Of a DNA stretch of 64,000 nucleotides, positions 44,285-54,283 are shown in pieces; the stretch's first letter is position 1, and every line of letters begins with the position of its first letter. Location: positions 141,441-205,440 of the forward strand of contig NZ_CACSIJ010000016.1 in assembly GCF_902705855.1 (NCBI RefSeq), read 5' to 3'. A program made the translations under genes and the position numbers. Source of the DNA: Zhongshania aliphaticivorans. GTDB taxonomy: Bacteria; Pseudomonadota; Gammaproteobacteria; Pseudomonadales; Spongiibacteraceae. The notes below the pieces were generated by a model. It was not told the DNA's origin. It worked only from the letters and a program-made list of their open reading frames with translations, and made no database searches.

Positions 44285-46282
44285 ATGCTAGATCAGGCTT
44301 ACCTTGGTGTTGATACCGGCGGCACCTTTACCGATTTTGTGTTGCTGCAAGATCAAACCATACGCAGCTATAAATGCCCGTCTACGCCCGAGCATCCCGA
44401 GTTAGCCATTTTGCATGGCATCCGCGAACTTGGCCTGCAGGATTTGGTAGACCAAGGCAGGCTGCTGGTCGTACACGGCTCAACGGTGGCAACCAATGCT
44501 GCACTGGAAGGCAAAGGCGCGAGAACCGTCTTTATTACCAACCGTGGCTTTGCCGATATGTTAACGATTGGCCGCCAAACCCGCGACGCTCTTTACGAAC
44601 TCAGACCCGCGCCTAAAGCCGCGCCGGTGCCCCGCGAACTTTGCTTAGAAACCGGCGGCCGAATAGGGGCTGACGGCAATATAATCGACGGCCTTAGCCA
44701 GGCAGAGCTAGACGCCTTGATGGCAGAACTTGATCGCCTGAAACCCGAGGCGGTGGCGATTAATTTATTGTTCTCGTTTATCAACGCCGACTTTGAAAAA
44801 GCCATTGCCGAGCAGATTCCCGCCAATATTTTTGTGTCTTGCTCCTCTGAGGTATTACCCGAATACAAGGAATACGAGCGCGGCATGGCCACCTGGCTAA
44901 ACGCCTGGCTGGGGCCAAAGGTGGCGAGCTATTTACGCAATTTACAGAGCGCCTTAAAGACCACCCCTATAGCGGTGATGCAATCTTCTGGCGGCACCAC
45001 CGACGCCAGCAATGCCTCACAACGCGCTGTTAATTTATTGCTGTCTGGCCCCGCTGGCGGTTTGGCCGCTGCAAAACATATTAGTCAGATTTTACATCAC
45101 CCCCAATTAATGACCTTTGATATGGGCGGCACCTCTAGTGATGTCGCTCTGATTAACGGCAATATCAAGTTAACTAATGAAGGCAAAATTGGCCCCTACC
45201 CCGTTGCGGTGCCCATGGTTGATATGCACACGATAGGTGCTGGCGGCGGCTCAATCGCCTATTTAGACGAAGGCAGTATGCTGCGTGTTGGGCCGGAATC
45301 TGCTGGTGCAGAGCCGGGGCCCGCCTGTTACAACAAGGGCGGAACAAGGCCAACCGTTACCGACGCTAATGTCGTACTCGGACGCCTGCCCGCCGCCGCC
45401 CGTCTAGGCGGTGCTATGCCCTTAAATGTCGATGCAGCCCACCGCGCAGTAGGCGAACTCGCCAGCGCACTAGGTATCAGCATAGAGGCCACCGCCACCG
45501 GTATTATCGACATTGCCAATGAACACATGGTGCGCGCGCTGCGAGTCATATCCGTACAGCGTGGCCACGATCCTGCAGATTTCAGCCTGTGTTGTTTTGG
45601 CGGAGCTGGTGGTTTGCATATTTGCGCATTAGCAGAAGCCTTGGGCTGTTCCGATATTATTGTGCCTAATTACGCCGGCGTGTTTTCTGCACTGGGCATG
45701 TTGCTGGCGCCCCGCGAGCGCCAGCTTTCCCGCACGATTAATATTGGCCTTACAGAGCTAGACCTAGACATTTTGCGGCTTAATTTGCAGGACTTAGCCG
45801 CTAGCGGTCGCCAACAGTTACTTGCCGAAGGTATTTCTGCATCTCAAATTACGGCGCAGGCGAGTGTCGACCTTTGCTATGTGGGGCAGTCTTACACTCT
45901 TAACTTAGATTGGCAGGACGATATACGCGCCCTTGAGCAAGCATTTCACCGCGCCCACCGCGAACTCTACGGCCACGAACTGGCGCTGCCGATTCAGCTC
46001 ATTAATATTCGCCAAGCCTTGCGGGCCGACACCCTCGCCCTGACATTGCCAACTATTAGCGGCGGCTTGGCGGCCTCTGCCGTAGATACCCAAAACGTCA
46101 TCGCCAGTAATAACAAAGGCGCAATTGAGGTGCCGCGCTATGAGCGCAAGGACTTACGCTGCGGACAAACCCTTGATGGGCCAGCACTTATTAGCGACGC
46201 CACCGCCACCTTGTGGCTAGAGCAAGAGTGGCAGGCCACCATTGATCGCCAAGGGCATTTACTGCTTACGCAAACACACTAA
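44285..46282 (+). CDS. Hydantoinase/oxoprolinase family protein (HyuA-like)
   Basis: The 665-residue protein matches the A subunit of ATP-dependent hydantoinase/5-oxoprolinase enzymes. The N-terminal Hydant_A_N domain begins LGVDTGGTFTDFVL, an ATPase-type phosphate motif. The core domain has VHGSTVATNAALEGKGART, QSSGGT, TFDMGGTSSDVALI, GAGGGSIAYLDEG and CCFGGAGGLHICALAEALG. No HyuB-type partner is adjacent, which is unusual because most work as pairs. It is divergent from mutM, with 133 bp between starts. Confidence 0.9.
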   Translation: MLDQAYLGVDTGGTFTDFVLLQDQTIRSYKCPSTPEHPELAILHGIRELGLQDLVDQGRLLVVHGSTVATNAALEGKGARTVFITNRGFADMLTIGRQTRDALYELRPAPKAAPVPRELCLETGGRIGADGNIIDGLSQAELDALMAELDRLKPEAVAINLLFSFINADFEKAIAEQIPANIFVSCSSEVLPEYKEYERGMATWLNAWLGPKVASYLRNLQSALKTTPIAVMQSSGGTTDASNASQRAVNLLLSGPAGGLAAAKHISQILHHPQLMTFDMGGTSSDVALINGNIKLTNEGKIGPYPVAVPMVDMHTIGAGGGSIAYLDEGSMLRVGPESAGAEPGPACYNKGGTRPTVTDANVVLGRLPAAARLGGAMPLNVDAAHRAVGELASALGISIEATATGIIDIANEHMVRALRVISVQRGHDPADFSLCCFGGAGGLHICALAEALGCSDIIVPNYAGVFSALGMLLAPRERQLSRTINIGLTELDLDILRLNLQDLAASGRQQLLAEGISASQITAQASVDLCYVGQSYTLNLDWQDDIRALEQAFHRAHRELYGHELALPIQLINIRQALRADTLALTLPTISGGLAASAVDTQNVIASNNKGAIEVPRYERKDLRCGQTLDGPALISDATATLWLEQEWQATIDRQGHLLLTQTH

Positions 46283-46359
46283 GCCAGCCACAGACCGCAC
46301 ATGACAAGTGCCCGTGATTGCCGGTACAGTGGGCGCAGAATGACATCGGATCGCAAAGT

Positions 46360-49149
46360 ATGGCGGATACGCCCACCCACAGCCAGCCCAGCAACCCCCT
46401 GTTCGACCGCGGTATCAGCCACGACGGATTAGCGGTGATTCGCGAGCGATTTTTGACACTAAACCGCGAACGACTATTGCGCACCCGCACCGCGCTGCTA
46501 CCTCGGCAACAAATATTTTTAGATTTACTGCCGCTGCTCATTCATATTAATCACCCCATTTTGCCCGGCTATAACAGCCTACGTGCGCCCTGTGGTATTG
46601 ATGGCTACCAGCCCGACGCACTCACTTTGGATCGGGTGCGTAACAATATCGCCCGCAGTGTCGACTACCGTCCTGAGGATCAAGCTCCGCCGCAAATTCA
46701 CAGCATATTTTTAATGGGTTCCTGCGGCACTGTCGCCCAAGCCGAAAGTTCTGACCTCGATATTTGGCTGTGCCACCATGCTGGTATTGATGAATCCGGC
46801 TTAGAAAAGCTCTACCACAAGGCGGGGGCGATTTCTGAGTGGGCAAAAACCTTAGGCTTAGAAATTCACTTTTTCTTAATGAACAACGATCAGTTCCGGC
46901 GCGGTCATCGCGACCGCATCAGTGCAGAATCTGCGGGCACCAGCCAACACTTTTTGTTGCTGGATGAGTTTTATCGCAGCGCGCTATTAATTGCTGGTCG
47001 CTATCCCATTTGGTGGCTAGTGCCTCCAGACGAGGAAGTGAATTATCAGGAGTACACCGCCCTACTTCACGCCCAAGGTTTCGTCGGCCCAAATGAGTCT
47101 ATCGACTTTGGCGGGGTATCGAATATTCCTGCTGGGGAGTTTATTGGTGCGGGGGTTTGGCAGCTTTATAAGGCCATTAGCTCACCGTATAAAGCGGTAC
47201 TAAAACTGTTGCTGACCGAGGCCTACGCGCGGGATTTCCCCAAGGTTTACCCCTTGGCTGTCAGCCTGAAGCAAGCCATTTATGATGGCAATTCCGACGC
47301 CGACGCACTAGACCCTTACATTATGGTCTACCAACGACTGGCGAGTTATCTCAACGAACGCAATGAATTTGACCGTTTAGAGCTGGTTCGTCGGGCCTTT
47401 TATTTTAAAGCCGGTATACGCCTGTCACAGCTCGGCGCAGTCAACACCACATGGCGACGTCAGTTGCTAGAAAAATTAATTCAGGAATGGCAGTGGCCGC
47501 CAGAGCAACTCCTCAATCTCGACACCCGCAGCCGTTGGAAGCTCAGGCGCGTGCGAGAAGAACATCGCTTTTTGGTTGCCGAACTCACCAATAGCTACCG
47601 TTTTTTGCAAGACTTTGCCAAGCGCAGCAAACGTCCGGCGCTAATCAAGTCTCAAGAAATGACGCTGCTGGGGCGCAAGTTATACGCCGCGTTTGAACGC
47701 AAGCGCTACAAAGTTGAGTGGCTGAACCCCGGTATCGCGCCTGACTTGTCTGAAGAACAATTATTCTTCCATTCGTCTGGCTACGGCAGCGAGCGTCGCT
47801 GGGCAGTGAGTACCAGCGCCCGTCATGATTTTGAAGCCGACGCCATTTTGCAGGAGCACGACCACTTGAGCGGCCTGCTGTGTTGGTGTTATTGCAATGG
47901 CCTTATTAACGACTATAGCCGTCTACGGCTAAACGGACGGCAGGATGGTGTAACCGAAGCTGATTTACGACGCTTGGCTGCGCACTTACAAAAACACCTA
48001 CCACGCCACGCTTACGCGGCAGATCCGGCTAAACACGAGGCCTTTAATCGGCCTAAAGTGCCTGAAACCCTTCTGATGTATATCAATCTCGGCCAGCATG
48101 CCCTGAATGCGCTTGGGGCCGCAGGGCTGGCAAACCGCAACAATAACTACCCCGTCAATCACATAGAAATTGTAGTGATTAATAGTTGGGGCGAGGTCTC
48201 GTCGATTGCCTTCAACGGTGACGAAACGGTGCTGGATACCTTTAAAATTTATCAGCAATTGATGGTGGCTGCCTCAAGGGGAAGCCACCCACCCCTTATA
48301 CGTGCGCTGTGTTTTAATGATCCAGACGATAAATTGCTGAAGCGAACGCGGCATCTACCCGCGCTGCTCTACCGTGCGTTTTACACCAAGCCCGTCAACA
48401 AGCGGCTACTCATTCGTTTAAACAACGGCTTTTATATTTTGCAGTCTCACAACGACGAGTTGCACAGTATTCAAGCCAACAACTACTCCACACTTATTCA
48501 ATGCTTGGGGCGCGGTCAAGCGGAATACAGCCCCCTTCTTATTGACCGTTACTGCGCACCAGACTCCGCGCTAACCTCTATTATTCATGCTGCAAACACT
48601 GCCGATTGCTATGTATTTTTTCATCGCAGAGAAGCGGGGGCAGACTTGTTTTTGCGGGACGAGCGCGGCTCGCTGCACCACAGCAGCAGCGCCTTTACCA
48701 CGGAAGAAAACCTCATGCAGCCGCTGTTAGCCTTTTTATTTGAATGCCAAAAAGAACAGCAGAGCAAGCACAAATTTTACGTGTATGAGCTACACCAAGA
48801 CGGTGAGACTTGGACAAGCGAAAGAAAAGGTGTATTTACGGAAGCACCGGCCAGTGAGCGACTCCCGCATACCACCATTGATTTAGAGGCTATCGCCCAA
48901 ACGCAAGAATCTGGACGACTCGTGTTTGACATGCGCTGTAATGACCAATTATTTAGCTATGCGCAATCTGGACAGCTTTTATTCGACGAGCTTGCCGAGC
49001 AACTCCAATTGCTGGACGAACGCCCCCAGCACTATCAGCTAAGCCGCATTAATCTAAGTGTCATGCCGCCACAACAGCAAACCTGTGTGTATATGCGCTA
49101 CAAACAGCATATTGAAGAAATATTGAATACCTCAATATTGGCACGTTAA
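46360..49149 (+). CDS. cyaA: Class I adenylate cyclase
   Basis: It makes cAMP from ATP for CRP-type regulation. The N-terminal catalytic domain has the nucleotidyltransferase signature FLMGSCGTVAQAESSDLDIWLC (about 122-143), with the DxD metal ligands, followed by LGLEIHFFLMN, RISAESAGTSQHFLLLDEFYRSAL and LYKAISSPYKAVLKLLLTEAY. The C-terminal half is the regulatory region. At about 929 residues it is longer than E. coli CyaA. I take the ATG at 46360; a TTG at 46318 in frame adds 14 residues. It converges on cyaY with 3 bp between them. Confidence 0.94.
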   Translation: MADTPTHSQPSNPLFDRGISHDGLAVIRERFLTLNRERLLRTRTALLPRQQIFLDLLPLLIHINHPILPGYNSLRAPCGIDGYQPDALTLDRVRNNIARSVDYRPEDQAPPQIHSIFLMGSCGTVAQAESSDLDIWLCHHAGIDESGLEKLYHKAGAISEWAKTLGLEIHFFLMNNDQFRRGHRDRISAESAGTSQHFLLLDEFYRSALLIAGRYPIWWLVPPDEEVNYQEYTALLHAQGFVGPNESIDFGGVSNIPAGEFIGAGVWQLYKAISSPYKAVLKLLLTEAYARDFPKVYPLAVSLKQAIYDGNSDADALDPYIMVYQRLASYLNERNEFDRLELVRRAFYFKAGIRLSQLGAVNTTWRRQLLEKLIQEWQWPPEQLLNLDTRSRWKLRRVREEHRFLVAELTNSYRFLQDFAKRSKRPALIKSQEMTLLGRKLYAAFERKRYKVEWLNPGIAPDLSEEQLFFHSSGYGSERRWAVSTSARHDFEADAILQEHDHLSGLLCWCYCNGLINDYSRLRLNGRQDGVTEADLRRLAAHLQKHLPRHAYAADPAKHEAFNRPKVPETLLMYINLGQHALNALGAAGLANRNNNYPVNHIEIVVINSWGEVSSIAFNGDETVLDTFKIYQQLMVAASRGSHPPLIRALCFNDPDDKLLKRTRHLPALLYRAFYTKPVNKRLLIRLNNGFYILQSHNDELHSIQANNYSTLIQCLGRGQAEYSPLLIDRYCAPDSALTSIIHAANTADCYVFFHRREAGADLFLRDERGSLHHSSSAFTTEENLMQPLLAFLFECQKEQQSKHKFYVYELHQDGETWTSERKGVFTEAPASERLPHTTIDLEAIAQTQESGRLVFDMRCNDQLFSYAQSGQLLFDELAEQLQLLDERPQHYQLSRINLSVMPPQQQTCVYMRYKQHIEEILNTSILAR

Positions 49150-49152
49150 GCC

Positions 49153-49467
49153 TTAATTTAACTGCAAAGTTTCGCCTATTTGCTCACGGCTAATTTCGAT
49201 CAGCATGTCTGCCAGCGTTTGTTCAGTGCGGGCGCAATACCATTCATTGTTTTGCCACACGTAGTGGAATCCACCTGAACGCGCAGCCAGCCACAATTCT
49301 CTTGTCGCGGTTTGGCGGCTGAAGATTAATGCGCTGCCGTCTGGGCATTGCAGTGTTAATACGCCGCCGCTAATTTCGCAATCTACATCTGCATCAAGCT
49401 CATCTATGGCATCTTCAATAGTGGCGAACAGGTCATCGATATTGTCGTTGAATTCAACGTCGTTCAT
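49153..49467 (-). CDS. cyaY: Iron-sulfur assembly protein CyaY (frataxin)
   Basis: This is a bacterial frataxin, an iron-binding regulator of the cysteine desulfurase IscS. The 104-residue sequence has the acidic first helix NIDDLFATIEDAIDELDADVDCE, then SGGVLTLQCPDGSALIFSRQ and the conserved tryptophan strand ELWLAARSGGFHYVW. The start at 49467 (MNDVEFND) fits the family length of about 106; the longer frame runs into the promoter. It is divergent from lptM. Confidence 0.95.
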   Translation of the reverse strand: MNDVEFNDNIDDLFATIEDAIDELDADVDCEISGGVLTLQCPDGSALIFSRQTATRELWLAARSGGFHYVWQNNEWYCARTEQTLADMLIEISREQIGETLQLN

Positions 49468-49711
49468 AGTAGCATCCGTAAGAGAGCGTGGTGGGCGGCA
49501 GTATACTAAGCTTAGGGAATCGCTGCATAACTCGGTTTTAATCTGGGCTTTGCCTTCGCGCCACCCCTTGCTAGTGCGCCCCAAAAACTCTAAAGGTCAT
49601 GACCACGTTTGCAGAGCTTTCCTCTAAAATCTCTGCAGCTCGTCGACAGCCATTGGGCTTGTTGCGGGAGCTAGGTATAATGCGCGCCTTAGTTAAATTT
49701 GGGACATTGTT

Positions 49712-49882
49712 ATGGTCGGCATTCGCATTGTGGCATTTTGCGCCGTGGTTTTACTCGGTGCCTGCGGGCAAACCGGCCCACTCGTGCTCTCTGATGAGCA
49801 AAGCGCGTCAATAGAGTCGTCGGCAACATCCACCAACGCCCCAAAAACCACCAACAACGCGACCACACCGTCTGCAGAGTAA
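49712..49882 (+). CDS. lptM: LPS translocon maturation lipoprotein LptM (YifL)
   Basis: This 56-residue lipoprotein has its lipobox LGAC at Cys18, followed by the family signature CGQTGPLVL and a low-complexity Ser/Thr/Asn tail. LptM assists oxidative maturation of the LptD translocon. The position between cyaY and lysA is the conserved gammaproteobacterial one. It ends 6 bp before lysA and is probably cotranscribed. Confidence 0.92.
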   Translation: MVGIRIVAFCAVVLLGACGQTGPLVLSDEQSASIESSATSTNAPKTTNNATTPSAE

Positions 49883-49888
49883 GCTTAT

Positions 49889-51136
49889 ATGTCTCCTTTT
49901 CATTACCTAAACGGCGAACTTCACGCCGAGTCTGTGCCACTTAGCAAAATTGCTGCGGAATTTGGCAGCCCCTGCTACGTCTACTCGCGGGCTTACCTTG
50001 AACAGCGTTTTACTGAATACACTGAAGCATTAGCAGGGCAGGATCATCTGGTTTGCTACGCCGTAAAAGCAAATTCCAATATTGCGGTTTTAAATGTATT
50101 GGCGCGACTCGGTGCCGGCTTTGACATTGTGTCTGTTGGCGAGTTGGAGCGTGTATTGGCCGCAGGTGGCAAACCTGAGCGCATCGTGTTTTCTGGTGTG
50201 GGTAAAACTGCTGCCGAAATGCAGCGCGCTTTAGAGGCGGGCATTCACTGTTTTAATGTTGAATCAGAGGCTGAGTTAGAACGACTCAATAGCGTTGCGG
50301 CGGCCATGAATGTTACTGCGCCCATTTCGGTGCGGGTAAACCCCGACGTCGATGCCAAAACCCACCCCTATATTTCTACCGGACTGCGCGACAATAAGTT
50401 TGGTATCGACATTGAACGCGCACCCGAGGTATATCGCCGTGCGGCTTCGCTACCCAATATTGAAATTAAAGGCGTCGATTGTCATATCGGTTCGCAGCTC
50501 ATCGACACTAGCCCGTTTTTAGATGCACTAGCGCGGGTGTTATCGCTCGTTGATGTATTAGCCGACATGGGCATTACTATCTCGCACCTCGACCTTGGCG
50601 GCGGCTTAGGTGTGCGCTATCGCGATGAAACTGCGCCAGTGACCGGCGACTATATTCGAGCAATTAGAGAGAAGCTGGGCGACCGCAAAGTGACCCTTAT
50701 GTTTGAACCCGGCCGATCTATTACCGCCAATGCCGGTGTTTTATTAACCCGCGTAGAATATTTAAAGCTCAACGATCACAAAAATTTTGCGATCATCGAC
50801 GCCGCGATGAACGACATGATTCGGCCATCACTGTATTCGGCGTGGATGGACTTATTGGCCGTACAGCCCCGCCAAGACGGCCTTATCCGCAGCTACGACT
50901 TTGTTGGTCCCGTGTGCGAAACCGGTGACTTTTTAGCCAAAGATCGTGAGCTGTGCATAGAAGAAGGTGATTTACTGGCCTTGGCATCGAGCGGTGCCTA
51001 TGGATTTACCATGAGTTCCAATTACAATAGCCGAGGACGTGCGGCGGAAGTCATGGTGGATGGCGACAAATACCACCTCATTCGCGCCCGCGAAACTGTC
51101 ACCGACTTGATGCGTGGCGAAACTGTGTTGCCCTGA
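49889..51136 (+). CDS. lysA: Diaminopimelate decarboxylase
   Basis: It performs the last step of lysine synthesis, decarboxylating meso-diaminopimelate. The 415-residue PLP enzyme has the Schiff-base lysine in CYAVKANSN (about residue 60), HIGSQLIDTSPF, the glycine-rich phosphate loop LDLGGGLGVRY and FEPGRSITANAG. The active-site cysteine region is GPVCETGDFLA, and the C-terminal SSGAYGFTMSSNYNSR follows. It lies between lptM and dapF, whose product makes its substrate. Confidence 0.97.
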   Translation: MSPFHYLNGELHAESVPLSKIAAEFGSPCYVYSRAYLEQRFTEYTEALAGQDHLVCYAVKANSNIAVLNVLARLGAGFDIVSVGELERVLAAGGKPERIVFSGVGKTAAEMQRALEAGIHCFNVESEAELERLNSVAAAMNVTAPISVRVNPDVDAKTHPYISTGLRDNKFGIDIERAPEVYRRAASLPNIEIKGVDCHIGSQLIDTSPFLDALARVLSLVDVLADMGITISHLDLGGGLGVRYRDETAPVTGDYIRAIREKLGDRKVTLMFEPGRSITANAGVLLTRVEYLKLNDHKNFAIIDAAMNDMIRPSLYSAWMDLLAVQPRQDGLIRSYDFVGPVCETGDFLAKDRELCIEEGDLLALASSGAYGFTMSSNYNSRGRAAEVMVDGDKYHLIRARETVTDLMRGETVLP

Positions 51137-51251
51137 GGCGAACGATACCGCTAAGTACTTTACTTAGCGCTTACATCTACGTACTCATTCACGGCATCGC
51201 GCCTGCATCGATTACCAGCGCCATCGGTGAGGCGCACCACAGGGTTTTACG

Positions 51252-52082
51252 ATGCAGTTACGCTTTACCAAAATGCATGGCCTGGGGAATGATTTTGTCG
51301 TTATCGACCTAATCACCCAGCGCTTCAAGCTCAAGCCGCACCATATTCGCAAAATTGCCGATCGGCATTTTGGCATTGGCTGCGACCAAGTTCTTACTGT
51401 TGAGCTGCCCAGCCAGCCCGACGTCGATTTTTGCTATCGCATCTACAATGCCGAAGGTAGCGAAGTGGAGCAATGTGGCAACGGCGCACGCTGCTTTGCG
51501 CGCTTTGTTCGCGACAAACGCTTAACCGGCAAACAAAAGATCAAAGTCGAAACACTAGCGGGAATCATTGAGTTAGAACTCACTGAAAACCACCACGTTC
51601 GCGTCGACATGGGCGAGCCCGTTCTCGACCCAAAACGTATACCGTTCACGGCAGATCAACAAGCTGGCGAATACCTGCTCGATGTAAACGGCAGTGTATG
51701 GCAAGTTGGCGCGGTGTCTATGGGGAACCCCCATGTAGTTTTACCCGTTAATGATGTCGATACAGCACCGGTAGGCACAGTTGGTCCGACGACTGAATCC
51801 CACCCTCGCTTCCCACAGCGTGTGAATGTTGGCTTTATGCAAGTTGTTGATCGCGACACCATTAAGTTGCGGGTATTTGAACGAGGCGTAGGTGAAACCC
51901 TAGCCTGCGGTACCGGCGCCTGCGCGGCAGTCGTCAGCGGGATCGTGCAAGGCAAGCTAAACTCTAGTGTGACCGTACACTTGCCCGGCGGCAGCCTAAG
52001 TATTGACTGGCAAGGCCCTGGGCAGCCCGTTATTATGACCGGTCCCGCCACCACGGTTTTTGAAGGCCAGATACAAATATAG
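51252..52082 (+). CDS. dapF: Diaminopimelate epimerase
   Basis: It converts LL- to meso-diaminopimelate, the substrate of LysA and a peptidoglycan precursor. The 276-residue cofactor-free racemase has [13 protein letters not shown] and the two catalytic cysteines in [14 protein letters not shown] (about 74) and [11 protein letters not shown] (about 218). RVNVGFMQV and the family-typical C-terminus complete it. It overlaps no neighbour and lies 9 bp before the DUF484 gene. Confidence 0.97.
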   Translation: MQLRFTKMHGLGNDFVVIDLITQRFKLKPHHIRKIADRHFGIGCDQVLTVELPSQPDVDFCYRIYNAEGSEVEQCGNGARCFARFVRDKRLTGKQKIKVETLAGIIELELTENHHVRVDMGEPVLDPKRIPFTADQQAGEYLLDVNGSVWQVGAVSMGNPHVVLPVNDVDTAPVGTVGPTTESHPRFPQRVNVGFMQVVDRDTIKLRVFERGVGETLACGTGACAAVVSGIVQGKLNSSVTVHLPGGSLSIDWQGPGQPVIMTGPATTVFEGQIQI

Positions 52083-52090
52083 GATTCTCT

Positions 52091-52795
52091 GTGGACAGTG
52101 CAAGCCCGAAAAAAGACGGACTCCCGAGTGAAACTGAAGTTGCGCGCTATCTTCGCAACCACCCTGGCTTCTTTCTTAATAACGAAGATCTGCTGACCGA
52201 ACTTAAAATCACCCACAAAACCGGCAAAGCGGTCAGCTTGCTTGAGCGGCAAGTAGAGGTCTTGCGTGAGCGCAATATGGACATGCGCAACCGCATCAGC
52301 AGTATGCTAGACAATGCCCAGCGCAACGACATGCTCTTCGAACGCAGCAAAACTCTGATTTTATCGCTGATCGAAGCGCGACGTGCGGAAGAACTGAGCA
52401 ACACCCTCTGCCGTCATTTGGTGAACGATTTTGAGGATATCGATTACGCCAGCCTAATTCTGTTCGCCGACCCCAAGCGCGTTGGCGGCAATTCACTAAA
52501 AGTAGTGAGCCCTGAGCAAGCACAGCACCAAATTGGCAATTTACTGCGCGGTAAAAAATCGGTATGTGGTGTACTGCGCGGCGAAGAATTGAGCTTTCTA
52601 TTTGGCAAGCACGCCGATCATATTGGCTCTGCGGCACTCATGCCCATCCAACCGGGTAACATCGACGGTGTTATCGCCATTGCCAGCAAAAACCCGCAGC
52701 ACTTTAAATCGAGCATGGGCACTATGTTCTTGGAATATATTGCTGACGTCGTAAATCGAACGCTACCAAGATTGATGAAAGGACCGTTTTTATAA
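52091..52795 (+). CDS. DUF484 (GAF-like) family protein
   Basis: This 234-residue protein is a DUF484 member, which in gammaproteobacteria lies between dapF and xerC. It starts at a GTG. It has the family opening VARYLRNHPGFFLNNEDLLTEL, a coiled-coil SLLERQVEVLRERNMDMRNRI and a GAF-like C-terminal domain ending FLEYIADVVNRTLPRLM. No activity is known. The expected xerC gene does not follow. Confidence 0.93.
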   Translation: MDSASPKKDGLPSETEVARYLRNHPGFFLNNEDLLTELKITHKTGKAVSLLERQVEVLRERNMDMRNRISSMLDNAQRNDMLFERSKTLILSLIEARRAEELSNTLCRHLVNDFEDIDYASLILFADPKRVGGNSLKVVSPEQAQHQIGNLLRGKKSVCGVLRGEELSFLFGKHADHIGSAALMPIQPGNIDGVIAIASKNPQHFKSSMGTMFLEYIADVVNRTLPRLMKGPFL

Positions 52796-52796
52796 C

Positions 52797-52903
52797 GAGT
52801 CAGACGTCTGAGGTCGGACACGGGTTATGCCCGACGTCCAACCTGTTTTTAGCTTTTGACTTGTCGTCAGACATCAGACTTCCGACTTCCGACCTGTTTA
52901 AGC
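52797..52903. repeat. GTCGGA-type intergenic repeat replacing the usual xerC position
   Basis: The stretch contains CAGACGTCTGAGGTCGGACA, then CCCGACGTCCAACC, and TCGTCAGACATCAGACTTCC with GACTTCCGACC. These are permutations of GTCGGAAGTCTGA in both orientations. Related sequences lie at 25221-25251 and 55990-56046. Confidence 0.65.
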
Positions 52904-54079
52904 CCCCTGACAATGGCTATCCATAAACCGCCGCATTAATTTCAGGTACTCACGCTGCCCTAGGTGAACAAGGTGATTGCCAGGAAACCAGTGCAGGTGT
53001 GACTCTGGCCAATGGGCGTGCAGTAAGCGAACAAAACGTGGTGGGGTGAAGCGATCACCGGCGCCACCGATGATCATGACGCGGTCTGGATCTAGTTTTG
53101 GCTGATAACTTAATGGGCTGTGTATCGCGAGCCCCCGTCGTAAGTCCAAGGGCGTCAGTCCGGTACGCTTACCAATCAAGTCCATTACCCCGCCCGTTGG
53201 CACCCAACTCCGCATCGTATCTACCGGCGCCACCAGCGGCGAATTGGGTATGCAAAACGCTAAGCGCGGCTCTACTACTGCCATCACCGAGCTTATGTAC
53301 CCTCCTAAACTCAATCCGCTAATGCCCACATGGCGCGCACCGCGCTCCAGTAGGTAATTGACAAGTACCCGCGTGTCAGACACTGCTTGCAGCATGCCTT
53401 CGTTGAGCTGCGAAAAGCCGCCAGCGAATAAGCCGTAGCCACTAAATGGATGACAACGCTCTGCACGATCACCGTGAAAAGGCTGGGTCATCAGTACAAT
53501 GTCGTAGCCATTGTCGTAAAACCATTTGAGCGAAAAAAAGAGGCTATTAAATCCATACGAACTCTCTACCACACCATGCACAAATATCAGCGTGGCCCGC
53601 GGGCCGTCGGGATGCCTCCAATACTGGGCTCTAGCGGTACGATTACGGGTGTAACTCAAATAGCTGTCGGTAAGTTCAGGGTTCAAGGGTGTAAATGGGC
53701 TTTCAAAACGCAGTTCTACGGCGGGGATGTCCTTCGGTTTATAAGCAAATTTGCTGATTTTATGTTCGGTAATATCAACTGCCGGCGGGGCTATAAATAC
53801 TTGATCGACATCGCGCTGCTCCGCCAGATTAGCGTAGAAGTCCATCCAGTCGCGTTCGCGGGCTAAACCGTCGCCCTTTAGCAACTGTGGTAGCAATGTG
53901 CCAGAAATCATCAGCGACAAACCTGTGCGCATGATTCTGTCCATCACCGCCGTGCCGTAGACTTTCAATGGGTATTCGCTATCTAGCTCGGTGCCATCAG
54001 ATTGACAATAAAAGTCATCCGGCAGGGTTCGCCACCACGGCGGTGATGCCTTTACCGGCTGCAATGCAGTTTGTGCCAT
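52898..54079 (-). CDS. Alpha/beta hydrolase family protein
   Basis: The 393-residue protein has an alpha/beta-hydrolase core in its C-terminal two thirds. The oxyanion HG motif is IFVHGVVESSYGF (about 165), the nucleophile elbow GLSLGG lies at about residue 255, the Asp near IIGGAGDRFTPP and the His in WFPGNHLVHLG. The first 160 residues form a cap or recognition region not seen in simple esterases. It could be an acyl esterase or thioesterase. It sits on the opposite strand where xerC is normally found. Confidence 0.8.
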   Translation of the reverse strand: MAQTALQPVKASPPWWRTLPDDFYCQSDGTELDSEYPLKVYGTAVMDRIMRTGLSLMISGTLLPQLLKGDGLARERDWMDFYANLAEQRDVDQVFIAPPAVDITEHKISKFAYKPKDIPAVELRFESPFTPLNPELTDSYLSYTRNRTARAQYWRHPDGPRATLIFVHGVVESSYGFNSLFFSLKWFYDNGYDIVLMTQPFHGDRAERCHPFSGYGLFAGGFSQLNEGMLQAVSDTRVLVNYLLERGARHVGISGLSLGGYISSVMAVVEPRLAFCIPNSPLVAPVDTMRSWVPTGGVMDLIGKRTGLTPLDLRRGLAIHSPLSYQPKLDPDRVMIIGGAGDRFTPPRFVRLLHAHWPESHLHWFPGNHLVHLGQREYLKLMRRFMDSHCQGA

Positions 54080-54283
54080 AACTTAAGTCTCTACCGTATA
54101 TGTCAATATTGTTATTGGTGAACACATACTGTTGTACCACATTTCATAAACTAACATCATTAACTAGCGGTGATTTTATCTACCCCTTTTGCCTTACACG
54201 CGGGTAAAAACCTATACTGCGTCGACCAAACAATATCCGCAACGCCACCGTCCGCGCCACGTCGCCCCTTGCGAAGCTAATTC

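Noticed and set aside
49599-49814. 71-codon frame overlapping lptM
   Set aside because: The lptM lipoprotein in another frame has lipobox, family signature and conserved synteny.
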